Source: DAXETY01 sp051155755 (GTDB lineage Bacteria > Desulfobacterota > Desulfobacteria > Desulfobacterales > SG8-13). From it: DNA of 34,526 nucleotides. The translations under genes were made by a program, and so were the position numbers. Shown here in pieces: positions 24,942 to 33,207 of the stretch (the stretch's first letter is position 1; every line of letters begins with the position of its first letter). The stretch covers positions 1 to 34,526 of the forward strand of contig DAXETY010000163.1 of NCBI GenBank assembly GCA_051155755.1, given 5' to 3'. The notes beneath the pieces were generated by a model. That model did not search any database. It saw only the letters and a list, made by a program, of their open reading frames with translations, and was not told the DNA's origin.

Positions 24942-25148
24942 CGCTTGATAAACACCTGTTTTTAACTTGGCATGAATCCGATTGCGGGGCAAAGCTGTTT
25001 ACCGACGCTTTCAAAAGGTATTCTATCATCACGAAGCGATCCACTCTGACCTGAACCGATTCTCGTTCCCCGTCAGCCTGTTTTCCCGGACCGCAGCTGG
25101 CCGGGTTTCCAGGGACAGCGCTCCGCCCACTGCCAGCGGAGGCCGATC

Positions 25149-26708
25149 ATGACTTTCAACCCGGGCACCCAGGGCGAAAAAATTTCCCTGAACCTGGCGA
25201 TCGTCGGCGGCGGACGCGCCTGTCGATTTTTCCTGGACCTGCTGCAAAAAGAACCCCTGCCATACCTGGATATTCACATCGTGGGTGTGTGCGACATCGA
25301 CCCCGAGGCCGAAGGATTTCGCCTGGCAAAGCAGCTGGGCCTTTACACCACCGATCATTTCGCCGATTTTTTCGAGATCGAAAACCTCGACGGCATCGTC
25401 GAACTGACCAACAGCCGCCAGGTCCTGCTCGAACTCATCGAGCAGCGGCCCAAGGGCGTGGGGGTCATCGAACACAATATCGGCCGGCTGCTGCGCTCCT
25501 TTTTCCTGACCGAACAAAAACTCAAGTCGGTCGAACAACAGCTTCTGCTGGAGCGAATGTCTTCGGATTTTTTGATTCAGCACAGCGATGCGGCCATCGT
25601 GGTATTGAACACCGATTTTACCATTGCCGAAGCCAACGAAGCCTATCTGAAGCAGGTCGGCCGTTCCAAAGAGCAGGTCCTGGGGGACTACTGCTACCGT
25701 ATCTCCCGCGGACTGGATGTCCCCTGTCCGAGCGCTCAGCCCGGGCAACGATGTCCCATGGTGGAAACCATGCGCACCGGCAAATCGGCGCATGTCATTC
25801 ACGAACTGCCCGGCTCCGGTTTCGAAGCCAGATACGGAAATATCGTGACCTATCCCCTCAAGGATCCGGACGACCGCATTGTGCGGATCATCGAGATCTG
25901 GCGCGACATCAGTGAGGAGATCGCCTCGCGCTGGGAAACCCGCTACCAGAAACTGAAGCTGGAGCTGGGGCGGTTGATCCAGGAGGACCGCATGATCTCG
26001 CTGGGAAAGCTGGTGGCCAGCTGTGTCCACGAGATCAACAATCCGATTCAGGGTCTGATGACGTTCACGGCCCTGATGCAATCGATGGTCTCCGGGGGGA
26101 ATCTCTCTTCCGAGGAGGTCGACGAGTTCCGGCAATATCTGGCATTGATGGCCGAGGAGCTGGAGCGCTGCGGCAACATCGTTTCCGGCTTGCTGTCGTT
26201 TTCCCGGGAAAGTCCGTTGCAGTACCGTGAGGTGGATGTCAACGAACTGCTCGAGTCCATTTTAACGCTGTCCCATCACAAAATGGAGCTGCAAAAAGTC
26301 GAGCTGCAAACCCAACTGTCCGATCAAATCCTGTTGATCAGCGGCGACACCAACCGGCTGCAGCAGTGTTTGCTCAATCTGGTCTTCAATGCCATGGAAT
26401 CCATGCCATCCGGCGGCAAGCTCACCCTTTCCACCGGCCTGGATCCATCCGGCGGCAAGGTGGTCATCAAGGTCATCGACACGGGTTGCGGCATCGCTTC
26501 CGAGCACCTGGATCACATCTTCGATCCGTTCTACACCACCAAGGCCGAAGGGCAGGGCACGGGGTTGGGCTTGTCGATTGTGTACGGGGTGGTCAAAGTT
26601 CATCGCGGCGACATCCAGGTGGACAGCCGTCCGGGCGAGGGGACCCGGTTCGTGCTGACCTTTCCCCGTATGGCCGAACCAACCGAGGAAAGAGAAGGTC
26701 TGAAATGA
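25149..26708 (+). CDS. PAS sensor histidine kinase with N-terminal Rossmann-like domain
   Basis: The protein has 519 residues. Residues ~10-125 look like a nucleotide-binding oxidoreductase fold (NLAIVGGGRACRFFL, VGVCDIDPEAEG). A PAS domain follows (~140-255), with a Cys cluster in DYCYRISRGLDVPCPSAQP...CPM. The phosphoacceptor is His294 in CVHEINNP. The ATPase domain has NLVFNAMESM, DTGCGI and GTGLGLSIVYG. There is no membrane helix, so it is cytoplasmic and may sense a redox or nucleotide signal. ATG 25149 has GGAGG six bases upstream. It overlaps the response regulator as ATGA, so they are a cognate pair. Confidence 0.88.
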   Translation: MTFNPGTQGEKISLNLAIVGGGRACRFFLDLLQKEPLPYLDIHIVGVCDIDPEAEGFRLAKQLGLYTTDHFADFFEIENLDGIVELTNSRQVLLELIEQRPKGVGVIEHNIGRLLRSFFLTEQKLKSVEQQLLLERMSSDFLIQHSDAAIVVLNTDFTIAEANEAYLKQVGRSKEQVLGDYCYRISRGLDVPCPSAQPGQRCPMVETMRTGKSAHVIHELPGSGFEARYGNIVTYPLKDPDDRIVRIIEIWRDISEEIASRWETRYQKLKLELGRLIQEDRMISLGKLVASCVHEINNPIQGLMTFTALMQSMVSGGNLSSEEVDEFRQYLALMAEELERCGNIVSGLLSFSRESPLQYREVDVNELLESILTLSHHKMELQKVELQTQLSDQILLISGDTNRLQQCLLNLVFNAMESMPSGGKLTLSTGLDPSGGKVVIKVIDTGCGIASEHLDHIFDPFYTTKAEGQGTGLGLSIVYGVVKVHRGDIQVDSRPGEGTRFVLTFPRMAEPTEEREGLK

Positions 26709-28060
26709 ACACCCAGCTCAAAATCATGGTGGTCGACGACGAGCGTATCGTGCGGGAATCGCTGTATCACTGGTTCAAAAAAGCCGGCCACGTGGTGGAA
26801 ACGGCCGCCTCCGGTTCGGAAGCGCTGGAAAAGCTGTCCAAAGTGCCCTACGAGTTGATGTTCGTGGACATCAAGATGCCGGGCATGGACGGGCTGGAAC
26901 TGCTCGAGCGCGTCAAGACCGACTACCCCGACACGGTGGTAATCATCATAACGGCCTACGGTTCCATCGAATCGGCGGTGAAAGCCATGAAGATGGGTGC
27001 GAGTGAATATCTGCTCAAGCCTTTCAAGCCTGATTATCTGTCGCTGGTGATGGAAAAAATCGAGCAGCAGCTGCGCCTCACCTCCGAGTTCAACTACCTG
27101 AAGGAACGCCTGGAAAAGATCACCCGTTTTGACAACATCATCGGACAATCACCGGTCATGGAAACGGTTTTCGAACTGATTCCCCAGGTGGCTGAAACCG
27201 ATTCCTCCGTGCTGCTGATCGGAGAGACCGGCACTGGCAAGGAACTGGTCGCCAAGGCCATCCATGCCAAAAGCCCACGGGCTCAGCACCCGTTTATTGC
27301 CATCAACTGCGGGGCCATTCCGGACAGCCTCCTGGAAAGCGAGCTGTTCGGACACCAGAAAGGCGCCTTCACCGGCGCGGTGCAAGCCCGCAAGGGCTTT
27401 CTGGAAGTTGTCTGCGGAGGCACGCTGTTTTTAGACGAGATCGGCGAAATCAGCCCCAAAATGCAAATCGATTTGCTGCGGGTGCTCGAAGAGAAATGCA
27501 TCACCCGGGTGGGCAGCTCGCAGTCGACACCGGTGGATTTTCGTCTGATTGCCGCCACGCGGCAAGACCTGGAAAAATGTATCGCAGCCGGCCGCTTTCG
27601 CGAGGATTTTTTCTACCGCATCAGCGTGATCGAAATCCGAATCCCGCCGCTGAGGCAGCGGCGGGAGGACATTCCGTTGCTGGTGCGGCATTTTATGATG
27701 AAATACAGCCAGGAAACGGCCAAAAAGGTCGATCACATCTCGCGGGAGGCCCTGGAAATGCTGCAGCGATGCGCCTGGCCGGGCAATGTGCGCGAGCTGG
27801 AAAACGCCATCGAGCGGGCGGTGGTGTTGTCCAAAAGCCGCTCGCTGGGTGTGGCCGATTTCGATTTCCTGCATCCGGCAGCGTCCGCCCCGCGGCGCTC
27901 GTCGCATCCGGATTCGCTGCGGGAGCTGGAAAAAAGCCACATCCGACAGGTGCTCGACGAGTGCGACTGGAACGTAACCCGGGCGGCCCGGATCCTGGAC
28001 ATCAACCGCGTGACCCTGCACAAGAAGATCAAACGACTCGAACTGGAGCGAACCTCCTGA
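26705..28060 (+). CDS. Sigma-54-dependent response regulator (NtrC family)
   Basis: The protein has 451 residues. The receiver domain (~5-120) has D55 in FVDIKMPGMDG and the conserved Lys in LLKPFK. The AAA+ domain (~140-370) has Walker A GETGTGKE, the sigma-54 loop GAFTGA, Walker B FLDEIGE and FREDFFYRI. The C-terminal Fis-type helix-turn-helix is WNVTRAARILDINRVTLHKKIKRL. It activates sigma-54 promoters when phosphorylated by the overlapping kinase. A candidate target is the sigma-54 promoter at 30031-30047 in the same window (inference). Confidence 0.93.
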   Translation: MNTQLKIMVVDDERIVRESLYHWFKKAGHVVETAASGSEALEKLSKVPYELMFVDIKMPGMDGLELLERVKTDYPDTVVIIITAYGSIESAVKAMKMGASEYLLKPFKPDYLSLVMEKIEQQLRLTSEFNYLKERLEKITRFDNIIGQSPVMETVFELIPQVAETDSSVLLIGETGTGKELVAKAIHAKSPRAQHPFIAINCGAIPDSLLESELFGHQKGAFTGAVQARKGFLEVVCGGTLFLDEIGEISPKMQIDLLRVLEEKCITRVGSSQSTPVDFRLIAATRQDLEKCIAAGRFREDFFYRISVIEIRIPPLRQRREDIPLLVRHFMMKYSQETAKKVDHISREALEMLQRCAWPGNVRELENAIERAVVLSKSRSLGVADFDFLHPAASAPRRSSHPDSLRELEKSHIRQVLDECDWNVTRAARILDINRVTLHKKIKRLELERTS

Positions 28061-28069
28061 CGGACGCGC

Positions 28070-28624
28070 ATGGATTTGCTACCCAAGGTCGGCGTGGTCC
28101 CCCTGGGCGACGTGATGCCAATCGTCCCCGCGGTGATTGCCGCCCACATATCCGGATATTTCAATCTCCATGCCGAGGTGCTGGAGCGCCGATCGATCCC
28201 GTCTGCGAGTCTGGATACCGGCCGACTCCAGTACGATGTCGCCCGCATTCTGACGGTATTGGAGGCCGATTCGTTTGTCGGGTTCGCCAAGGTGGTGGCG
28301 GTGACGAACGTGGATCTGTTTGTGCCGGTCTTTAGCTACGTGATCGGCGAATCCCGCCTCGGCGGCCGCTGTGCCGCGGTGTCGCTGTTCCGCCTGGCCG
28401 AAAACCCTCTGTTTTCCGACCCGCCGGAGCCGAAACTCTTGGAGCGTGCCGCCAAGGTGGCGCTGCACGAGCTCGGTCACCTGTTCCACCTGGCCCACTG
28501 CAGCGATCGGCGCTGTCTGATGTGCATTTCCGGACCTGCCGATGACCTCGACTGCAGAAGCCTCAGTCTGTGCCGATACTGCCATCGGTTTTTACAGGAT
28601 TCGATCCGGTCGCTTTCTCGATGA
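28070..28624 (+). CDS. amzA: Archaemetzincin-like zinc metalloprotease
   Basis: The protein has 184 residues, the usual size. The active site is HELGH (133-137), with His143 as the likely third ligand and C144-x4-C149-x-M151, followed by CRYC (168-171), matching the archaemetzincin signature HExxHxxGxxHC-x4-CxM...CxxC. The Gly normally seven residues after the first His is His140 here. Archaemetzincins are cytoplasmic proteases with two zinc sites and few known substrates. It starts nine bases after the response regulator stop, so it belongs to the two-component operon. Confidence 0.85.
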   Translation: MDLLPKVGVVPLGDVMPIVPAVIAAHISGYFNLHAEVLERRSIPSASLDTGRLQYDVARILTVLEADSFVGFAKVVAVTNVDLFVPVFSYVIGESRLGGRCAAVSLFRLAENPLFSDPPEPKLLERAAKVALHELGHLFHLAHCSDRRCLMCISGPADDLDCRSLSLCRYCHRFLQDSIRSLSR

Positions 28625-28698
28625 ACCCGCCGTTCTTTTCACTGCGCTTTGATCGTCTTTGTCCGACCGCCCCCGCATATTGCAACAACCGTTGATCG

Positions 28699-29631
28699 TC
28701 ATCCGGTCCGGGTTCTGAGAAACCGGCGGGCCAGGTTGTCCCACTCCAGCTGCGGTACGGTGCCGACCACGTCGCGCACCGGCTCGGCGCCGGTGGCAGC
28801 CAGCCGTTCGTATTCCGGTCCCATCAAAGACAACAGCTGCTGACTTTCCATTTCCATCCACTTCAGACTCTGTTCCCCGAAATACAGCCGCTTCAGGTTC
28901 CGGGCCGGAAAATCCGGCTCCACCATGAACAGCCATCCCTGGTGATAGGGATCTTCGTGCGCAATTTCGGGATGCTCAACGGCCTTTTGGTTGACGGCCA
29001 GCACCTTGCCGGAAACCGGCGTCAGCACGGCGGCTTCACGGACACCCCGGCAAAACGTCCAGCCCACTTCGTTCTGCACCACCGTGGCCCCCAGGGGCGG
29101 CAGCGCCAGGGAGCCAAACGCCCCGAACAGACTCACGGCGAAATCGTCCAGTCCCACCCGCACGCGGCCGCCGTGTTCGAACCGGGCCCAGCTGTGTCCC
29201 AGGTGGTAATAATAGTCCTGGGCCATGCGGTAGCCGGCGGCCAGAACCAGTTGCGGCCGGCTGGCCGGCTGGTTGACGTCTATATCGTCGAGCATTTGAT
29301 CAAAGGCGCAGTGGTAGCATTCGTAGTTGAGCGTGCAGATCTTGGGTGCCTCCACCCGGCCGGTCAAACTGTGGCGGCACGGCAGTTCGGCGCCCCGGTA
29401 TTTTTCCTTCAGATGCCGGACCCAATCGGGGGCCACTTTTTCCGTCGCTTCTTTGGCGTCGATGCCCATGGCGCGTCGCATGCCCTTGTCGAAAGCGCAG
29501 TGATTGCAGTCGTAGGCCGAATCACAAAGCCGGAAATTGATGACACCGGCCTTCATCCAGATACATTCGTTTTCGACCACCTGAAACCCTTTGATGCGGG
29601 GTCGCGTTTTTCGCCTGGTTTGCGATTTCAT
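28699..29631 (-). CDS. GcvH-like protein with two four-Cys modules and no lipoyl lysine
   Basis: The protein has 310 residues. Two N-terminal modules share C-x12/13-C-x5-C-x2-C followed by AFD: C23, C36, C42, C45 and C85, C99, C105, C108. Residues ~140-245 align with glycine cleavage H protein: HSWARFEHGGRVRVGLDDFA and LTPVSGKVLAVNQKAVEHPEIAHEDPYHQGWLF. Where GcvH has ESVKA, with the lipoylated lysine, this protein has CRGVREA and no lysine before PVSG, so it cannot carry lipoate in the normal way. The cysteines suggest Fe-S or zinc binding. No other glycine-cleavage gene is near. ATG 29631 has AAAGGAGG upstream. It is second in a unit with the small Cys-rich gene. Confidence 0.8.
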   Translation of the reverse strand: MKSQTRRKTRPRIKGFQVVENECIWMKAGVINFRLCDSAYDCNHCAFDKGMRRAMGIDAKEATEKVAPDWVRHLKEKYRGAELPCRHSLTGRVEAPKICTLNYECYHCAFDQMLDDIDVNQPASRPQLVLAAGYRMAQDYYYHLGHSWARFEHGGRVRVGLDDFAVSLFGAFGSLALPPLGATVVQNEVGWTFCRGVREAAVLTPVSGKVLAVNQKAVEHPEIAHEDPYHQGWLFMVEPDFPARNLKRLYFGEQSLKWMEMESQQLLSLMGPEYERLAATGAEPVRDVVGTVPQLEWDNLARRFLRTRTG

Positions 29632-29782
29632 GAAAAACCTCCTTTCAAAAATATTGCCGGCTGACGCCAAACGCTTTGATCACGGGATCGATAGCGATCC
29701 GCCGCAGCCTCACAAACGAACCTGGATACCGTCACTTGCTGCAGCAGTCAGAATTCGTCCGGAGTGTCTGCAGCGACGATCC

Positions 29783-29974
29783 TCAAGCGGCAATTCTGTG
29801 GTATCCGGCTGCGTCCGGAATCTCTTCCCGGCCTTCTGGTTCTCGTTCGGTGGCATCCAGCCATTGGTCGAAGGCACAGTTGCGGCACTCGTAGTCGCAG
29901 CGGCAGATTCGGGGAATGTCCAGACATTCTTCCAAGACCCGGGTGCAATCGCCGGGTTGCGTTGACTTGCGCAT
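29783..29974 (-). CDS. Small Cys-rich protein sharing the C-x5-C-x2-CAFD module
   Basis: The protein has 63 residues. It is essentially one module of the type found twice in the neighbouring GcvH-like protein: C10-x13-C24-x5-C30-x2-C33 followed by AFDQWLD, with extra cysteines C17 and C26. ATG 29974 follows a near-perfect ribosome site, AAGGAGGTGA, which shows that the short frame is the gene although a longer open frame (to 30223) exists. A sigma-54-type promoter lies 57-73 bases upstream. About 150 bases separate it from the GcvH-like gene. Fe-S or zinc binding is likely; the function is unknown. Confidence 0.8.
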   Translation of the reverse strand: MRKSTQPGDCTRVLEECLDIPRICRCDYECRNCAFDQWLDATEREPEGREEIPDAAGYHRIAA

Positions 29975-30030
29975 GACCGTCACCTCCTTTTCGATTTGGC
30001 CCCATATTCCGAGCCGTTGCCGATAAATAG

Positions 30031-30047
30031 AGCAAAGGCGATGCCAA
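30031..30047 (-). promoter_or_regulatory. Predicted sigma-54 (-24/-12) promoter
   Basis: On the minus strand the sequence is TTGGCATCGCCTTTGCT: GG and GC are exactly ten bases apart, and it matches TGGCAC-N5-TTGC at nearly all positions. Transcription would begin near 30020 and reach the small Cys-rich gene after ~46 bases. Confidence 0.7.
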
Positions 30048-30157
30048 TGGGACGCTCTCCCGGCGTGTTTGATATAAGTATTTGAATCAAAACGATTTAT
30101 TTTGAAGCAGACTTCCTGGATCCTTACTTTTATGGCGGCACAGTCCCACGGCGCCAC

Positions 30158-30276
30158 TGTAGCCATCGGCAACACCGACGGAAACCTATGCGCGCCGGAG
30201 CAGAAAATCACAATAAATACCAAAGGATTATCGGGATTGATGGTTTCGGCTACAGTCGGTGTTGCCGATGGCTACA
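30158..30276. promoter_or_regulatory. Paired 17-bp dyads with 22-bp inverted repeat, enhancer-like
   Basis: Two 22-bp sequences (30158-30179 and 30255-30276) are perfect inverse complements, 75 bases apart. Each contains a dyad of the form TGTAGCC-N3-GGCAACA (30158-30174, and reversed at 30260-30276); a further half-site, CGGCTACA, lies at 30247-30254. The dyads lie ~146 and ~248 bases upstream of the predicted sigma-54 start, where activators of the NtrC class bind. An alternative is a small transposed element. Confidence 0.5.
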
Positions 30277-30327
30277 GGATCGAGACGGAAGAGGGTCGAT
30301 CGTGCGGATGGAAGCCCGGCGGGGTCG

Positions 30328-32520
30328 TCAGGCGTTGTTCAGCGGGATGAATACGTTGATGATCGTTCCGTTTCCGGGTTCGGACCGGATTTGGAAATCG
30401 CCCTTGCAGATCTCCACGCGCTCTTTCATGCTGTGCAGTCCGTATCCTTCGAGAAAACCGGAGCGGTGGATTTTTCCCCGGCTGTCGAAGCCGCACCCGT
30501 CGTCGTGTACTTGCAGATGAATGCCGTTGTGGTGATTGCGCAGGCCCAGCGATGCGTTTGCGGCTTGACTGTGCTTGGCGATATTGGTGAGGGCTTCCTG
30601 GATTACGCGGTACAGGACGATGGACACATCATCGGATATGTCGGACGGCAGGGCATCGATGTGGGTGCTCAAGTGAATGCCGGGATGAAACTCGGTGAAT
30701 TTGCGCACCTCGTCGTTGATGGCCGGCAGCAGTCCCAGATCGTCGAGTGACAGCGGCCGCAGGGAATAGGCGATGTAACGGGTTTCCTGGATAATGCCGG
30801 TGAGATAGTCGGCGATTTTTTCCAGCGGCATCTCGCCGGATTCGGGTTGTTTGTCCATGCTCTGCAGCCTGTTTTCGAGATGAATTTTGATGGCGGCCAG
30901 GCTGCCGCCGATACTGTCGTGCAGTTCTTTGGAAAGATTCTTGCGATCGTTTTCCATGGCAATGATGGTTTTGTGCGACAGCTCCTGGAACTTGCGATTC
31001 AACTCCGCCATGCTTTGAATTTTGGACTGCAATTCGTCATGGGCGCATTTCAATTCGTTCAGGGCCGAGGTCAATTCGGCCGTGCGCTCCTCGACCTTCT
31101 TCTCCAATTCATTGTGAGCGCTTTGCAATGCCGCCTCGGTGTTGCGCCGCACGATGGCAGCCGCAAAAATTTCACCCACCGTGCTCAGCAGGTGAATGTC
31201 TTCCGGCTGCCAGTGTTTCTGTTCGTGCACGGAGTCAAATCCGATAAATCCAAAGAGTTTGCCCCCGTATCGCACCGGTACCGCCACCACCGACTGAATG
31301 TTCTGGGATTGCAGAAATTCCTTTTCATTAGCGGTTGCCTCCGGAAGCTCCGAGACGCTGGGGATGGTAATGATTTGTTGTCTTTTCAGCTTTTGCATCC
31401 ACCAGGAAGCCTTTGCAACGGAAAGGTCCTGCAGTTGGTGAAACTGCGGTTCGATGCCCTGGTTGCACCATTCGTGGGTGTTGCTGGATTGGGTCACATC
31501 CGCGTTAAAGCAAAACAAATAGCTGCGATCCACCCCGGTGAAAAGGCCGATGTCGGCCAGGGCCTTGTTGATGGCCGCATCCAGTTCCTCCGACGAGACG
31601 TTGACAAAACGGCTGGACACGGCGCTGACCAGCTGCTCCCACAACACGCGCTGCCGCAGTGCGACTTCGCTTTTTTTGCGTCGGGTGATGTCGCGAATGA
31701 TGCCGAGTTTGGAAACGCTGCCGTCGGGATTGTGCAGCGGTGTGTCGATCAGGTCGTATACCTTCTGGCTTTGCGGAGAATACCATTCCAACTGAACGGT
31801 CTTGCCGGACAACACCTCCGCATTGTTGCACCAGGGGCAGGGTTCATTGCGGTGGCGAAAATAAGCGTAACATTTGCGCCCACCGGCGGCTCCCAATTCA
31901 CGGATCATGGCCGGATTCAGGTACTGCACATTGTGCTGTGCGTCGATGATAAAAGCCCCGTCCCGCATGCTGCCCAAAATGCGCCGCAGGTTGTTGGTTT
32001 CCCGCTGCAGGGCATTTTCCCGGACCATGCGGTAGGTGATGTTGCGGATCACCTCGATGGCGCCCACCGTTTCGCCCCGGGCGTTGTAGAGCTTGCGGGC
32101 ACTGTTCCAGAACAGTGACGGCTCTTTTAAAAACGGGGGGTTGAGAGTTTCGGAATAAAGAATTTCGCCGATTTTTTTAACGTATTGATAAGTGGCGGCA
32201 ACGGACTCATCCCACTTCAAGGCCAGGTCGATCAGGATCGGTCTGCGAATCCCGTAAAAGGCCAGGGCGTATTCGTAGTTGCCCTTGCCGATGATGTCTT
32301 CGGCCTTGATGCCGGTCAACTCTTCGATGGCTCGGTTCCAGGCCATCACCGTTCCCCGGGTGTCGATCACCAACGTGGCGTCCGGCAAGAAGTTGATCAA
32401 ATCGGCAAAAAAGCGCTTGGAATCCCGCAGCTCTTCTTCGGCCTTTTTTCGAACGGCCAGTTCCCGCTCGAGTTCGGCGACGCGCGCGGTCAATTCGTCA
32501 TATGAATTCGAGATCTTCAT
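30328..32520 (-). CDS. PAS-PAS-GAF sensor kinase with HisKA_3 core
   Basis: The protein has 730 residues. After a coiled coil (ELTARVAELERELAVRKKAEEELRDS) come a PAS domain, a second PAS with a Cys cluster (KCYAYFRHRNEPCPWC), a GAF domain (~300-460) and another coiled coil. The phosphoacceptor is His534 in KELHDSIGGSLAAIK, the NarL-family HisKA_3 type, with DDGCGFD in the ATPase domain. No membrane helix is evident. No NarL-type partner regulator lies in the window, so it is an orphan here. Start ATG 32520 is uncertain: AGG lies directly in front, and ATG 32538 is an alternative. Confidence 0.85.
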   Translation of the reverse strand: MKISNSYDELTARVAELERELAVRKKAEEELRDSKRFFADLINFLPDATLVIDTRGTVMAWNRAIEELTGIKAEDIIGKGNYEYALAFYGIRRPILIDLALKWDESVAATYQYVKKIGEILYSETLNPPFLKEPSLFWNSARKLYNARGETVGAIEVIRNITYRMVRENALQRETNNLRRILGSMRDGAFIIDAQHNVQYLNPAMIRELGAAGGRKCYAYFRHRNEPCPWCNNAEVLSGKTVQLEWYSPQSQKVYDLIDTPLHNPDGSVSKLGIIRDITRRKKSEVALRQRVLWEQLVSAVSSRFVNVSSEELDAAINKALADIGLFTGVDRSYLFCFNADVTQSSNTHEWCNQGIEPQFHQLQDLSVAKASWWMQKLKRQQIITIPSVSELPEATANEKEFLQSQNIQSVVAVPVRYGGKLFGFIGFDSVHEQKHWQPEDIHLLSTVGEIFAAAIVRRNTEAALQSAHNELEKKVEERTAELTSALNELKCAHDELQSKIQSMAELNRKFQELSHKTIIAMENDRKNLSKELHDSIGGSLAAIKIHLENRLQSMDKQPESGEMPLEKIADYLTGIIQETRYIAYSLRPLSLDDLGLLPAINDEVRKFTEFHPGIHLSTHIDALPSDISDDVSIVLYRVIQEALTNIAKHSQAANASLGLRNHHNGIHLQVHDDGCGFDSRGKIHRSGFLEGYGLHSMKERVEICKGDFQIRSEPGNGTIINVFIPLNNA

Positions 32521-33207
32521 CCTGGTAAAGCAGGGCATGCCTGAAACGAATCTTGGTTTCAAAAGCCGGAGATGGCACCCAAACGGCGCCGGACTGCTAT
32601 CGGGCTTCATGGACAGTTCGCCCAATCGAATCGGAGGACGGGGCGGGTGAGATTGGCGAAATGGGCAGAGGACAGGTGGATGAACGGCCACCCGTTTTGA
32701 GAGAACCATCCGAAGCCAGGGCACAATCGCCTATCATCTTTATCCCAGCCTCAAAAATTGTCAATAGTCAATCACCGGTCGGATGCCGCAGTTGGCGACG
32801 TGTATCCAAGATCGTTATCCGGGATCGTCTGAATTTGCCCACGCCGGCAATACCTGCTTCCATAAACCGACAATTGGGTTGCCGGGGCAGGTTCATAGTG
32901 GGTCAACGCAACTTCAATATACCCAATCGGCCCCATTATTAGGCGATCATGAAATGTTACAATAAATTTTTCGATAGTTGTTTCGCTGATCTGAATTCAT
33001 CAAAAGCCACTTACCCCGTTTCGCGGCGCCCAAAAATGTAAGAAAATTCCCACCGGCAACGGACGGGTACAGGGCCTCGCCCTTCGACGGCATTCAGCGC
33101 ACCGGGAATTCCGTAGAAGGGCCGGCCACCGTGCCGGCCGGTTTCCGCGTCCGCGGAAATATCAAACGGGGTTACGTTCCTTAGAAACCGCGTACAGAGT
33201 TGGAAAG
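32521..33207. other. Gene-free stretch with palindromic repeats near its right end
   Basis: The 687-bp gap lies between divergently transcribed genes. Open frames here (for example 32553-32942) show no family features or ribosome site. At the right are hairpins GGCCGGC...GCCGGCC (33120-33139) and TTTCCGCG...CGCGGAAA (33142-33159), and an inverted pair GCCCTTC / GAAGGGC (from about 33079 to 33122). These look like dispersed intergenic palindromes. I see nothing else. Confidence 0.5.

Noticed and set aside
24968..24986. Possible sigma-54 promoter upstream of the sensor kinase (TTGGCAT...ATTGC)
   Set aside because: GG and GC are 13 bases apart instead of ten, so the spacing rules it out.
30847..32118. 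Long plus-strand open frame (423 codons)
   Set aside because: Antisense of the sensor kinase at 30328-32520, which has all its catalytic motifs.
32553..32942. Plus-strand open frame of 129 codons in the gap before the P-type ATPase
   Set aside because: No ribosome site, no family similarity, and composition like non-coding sequence.
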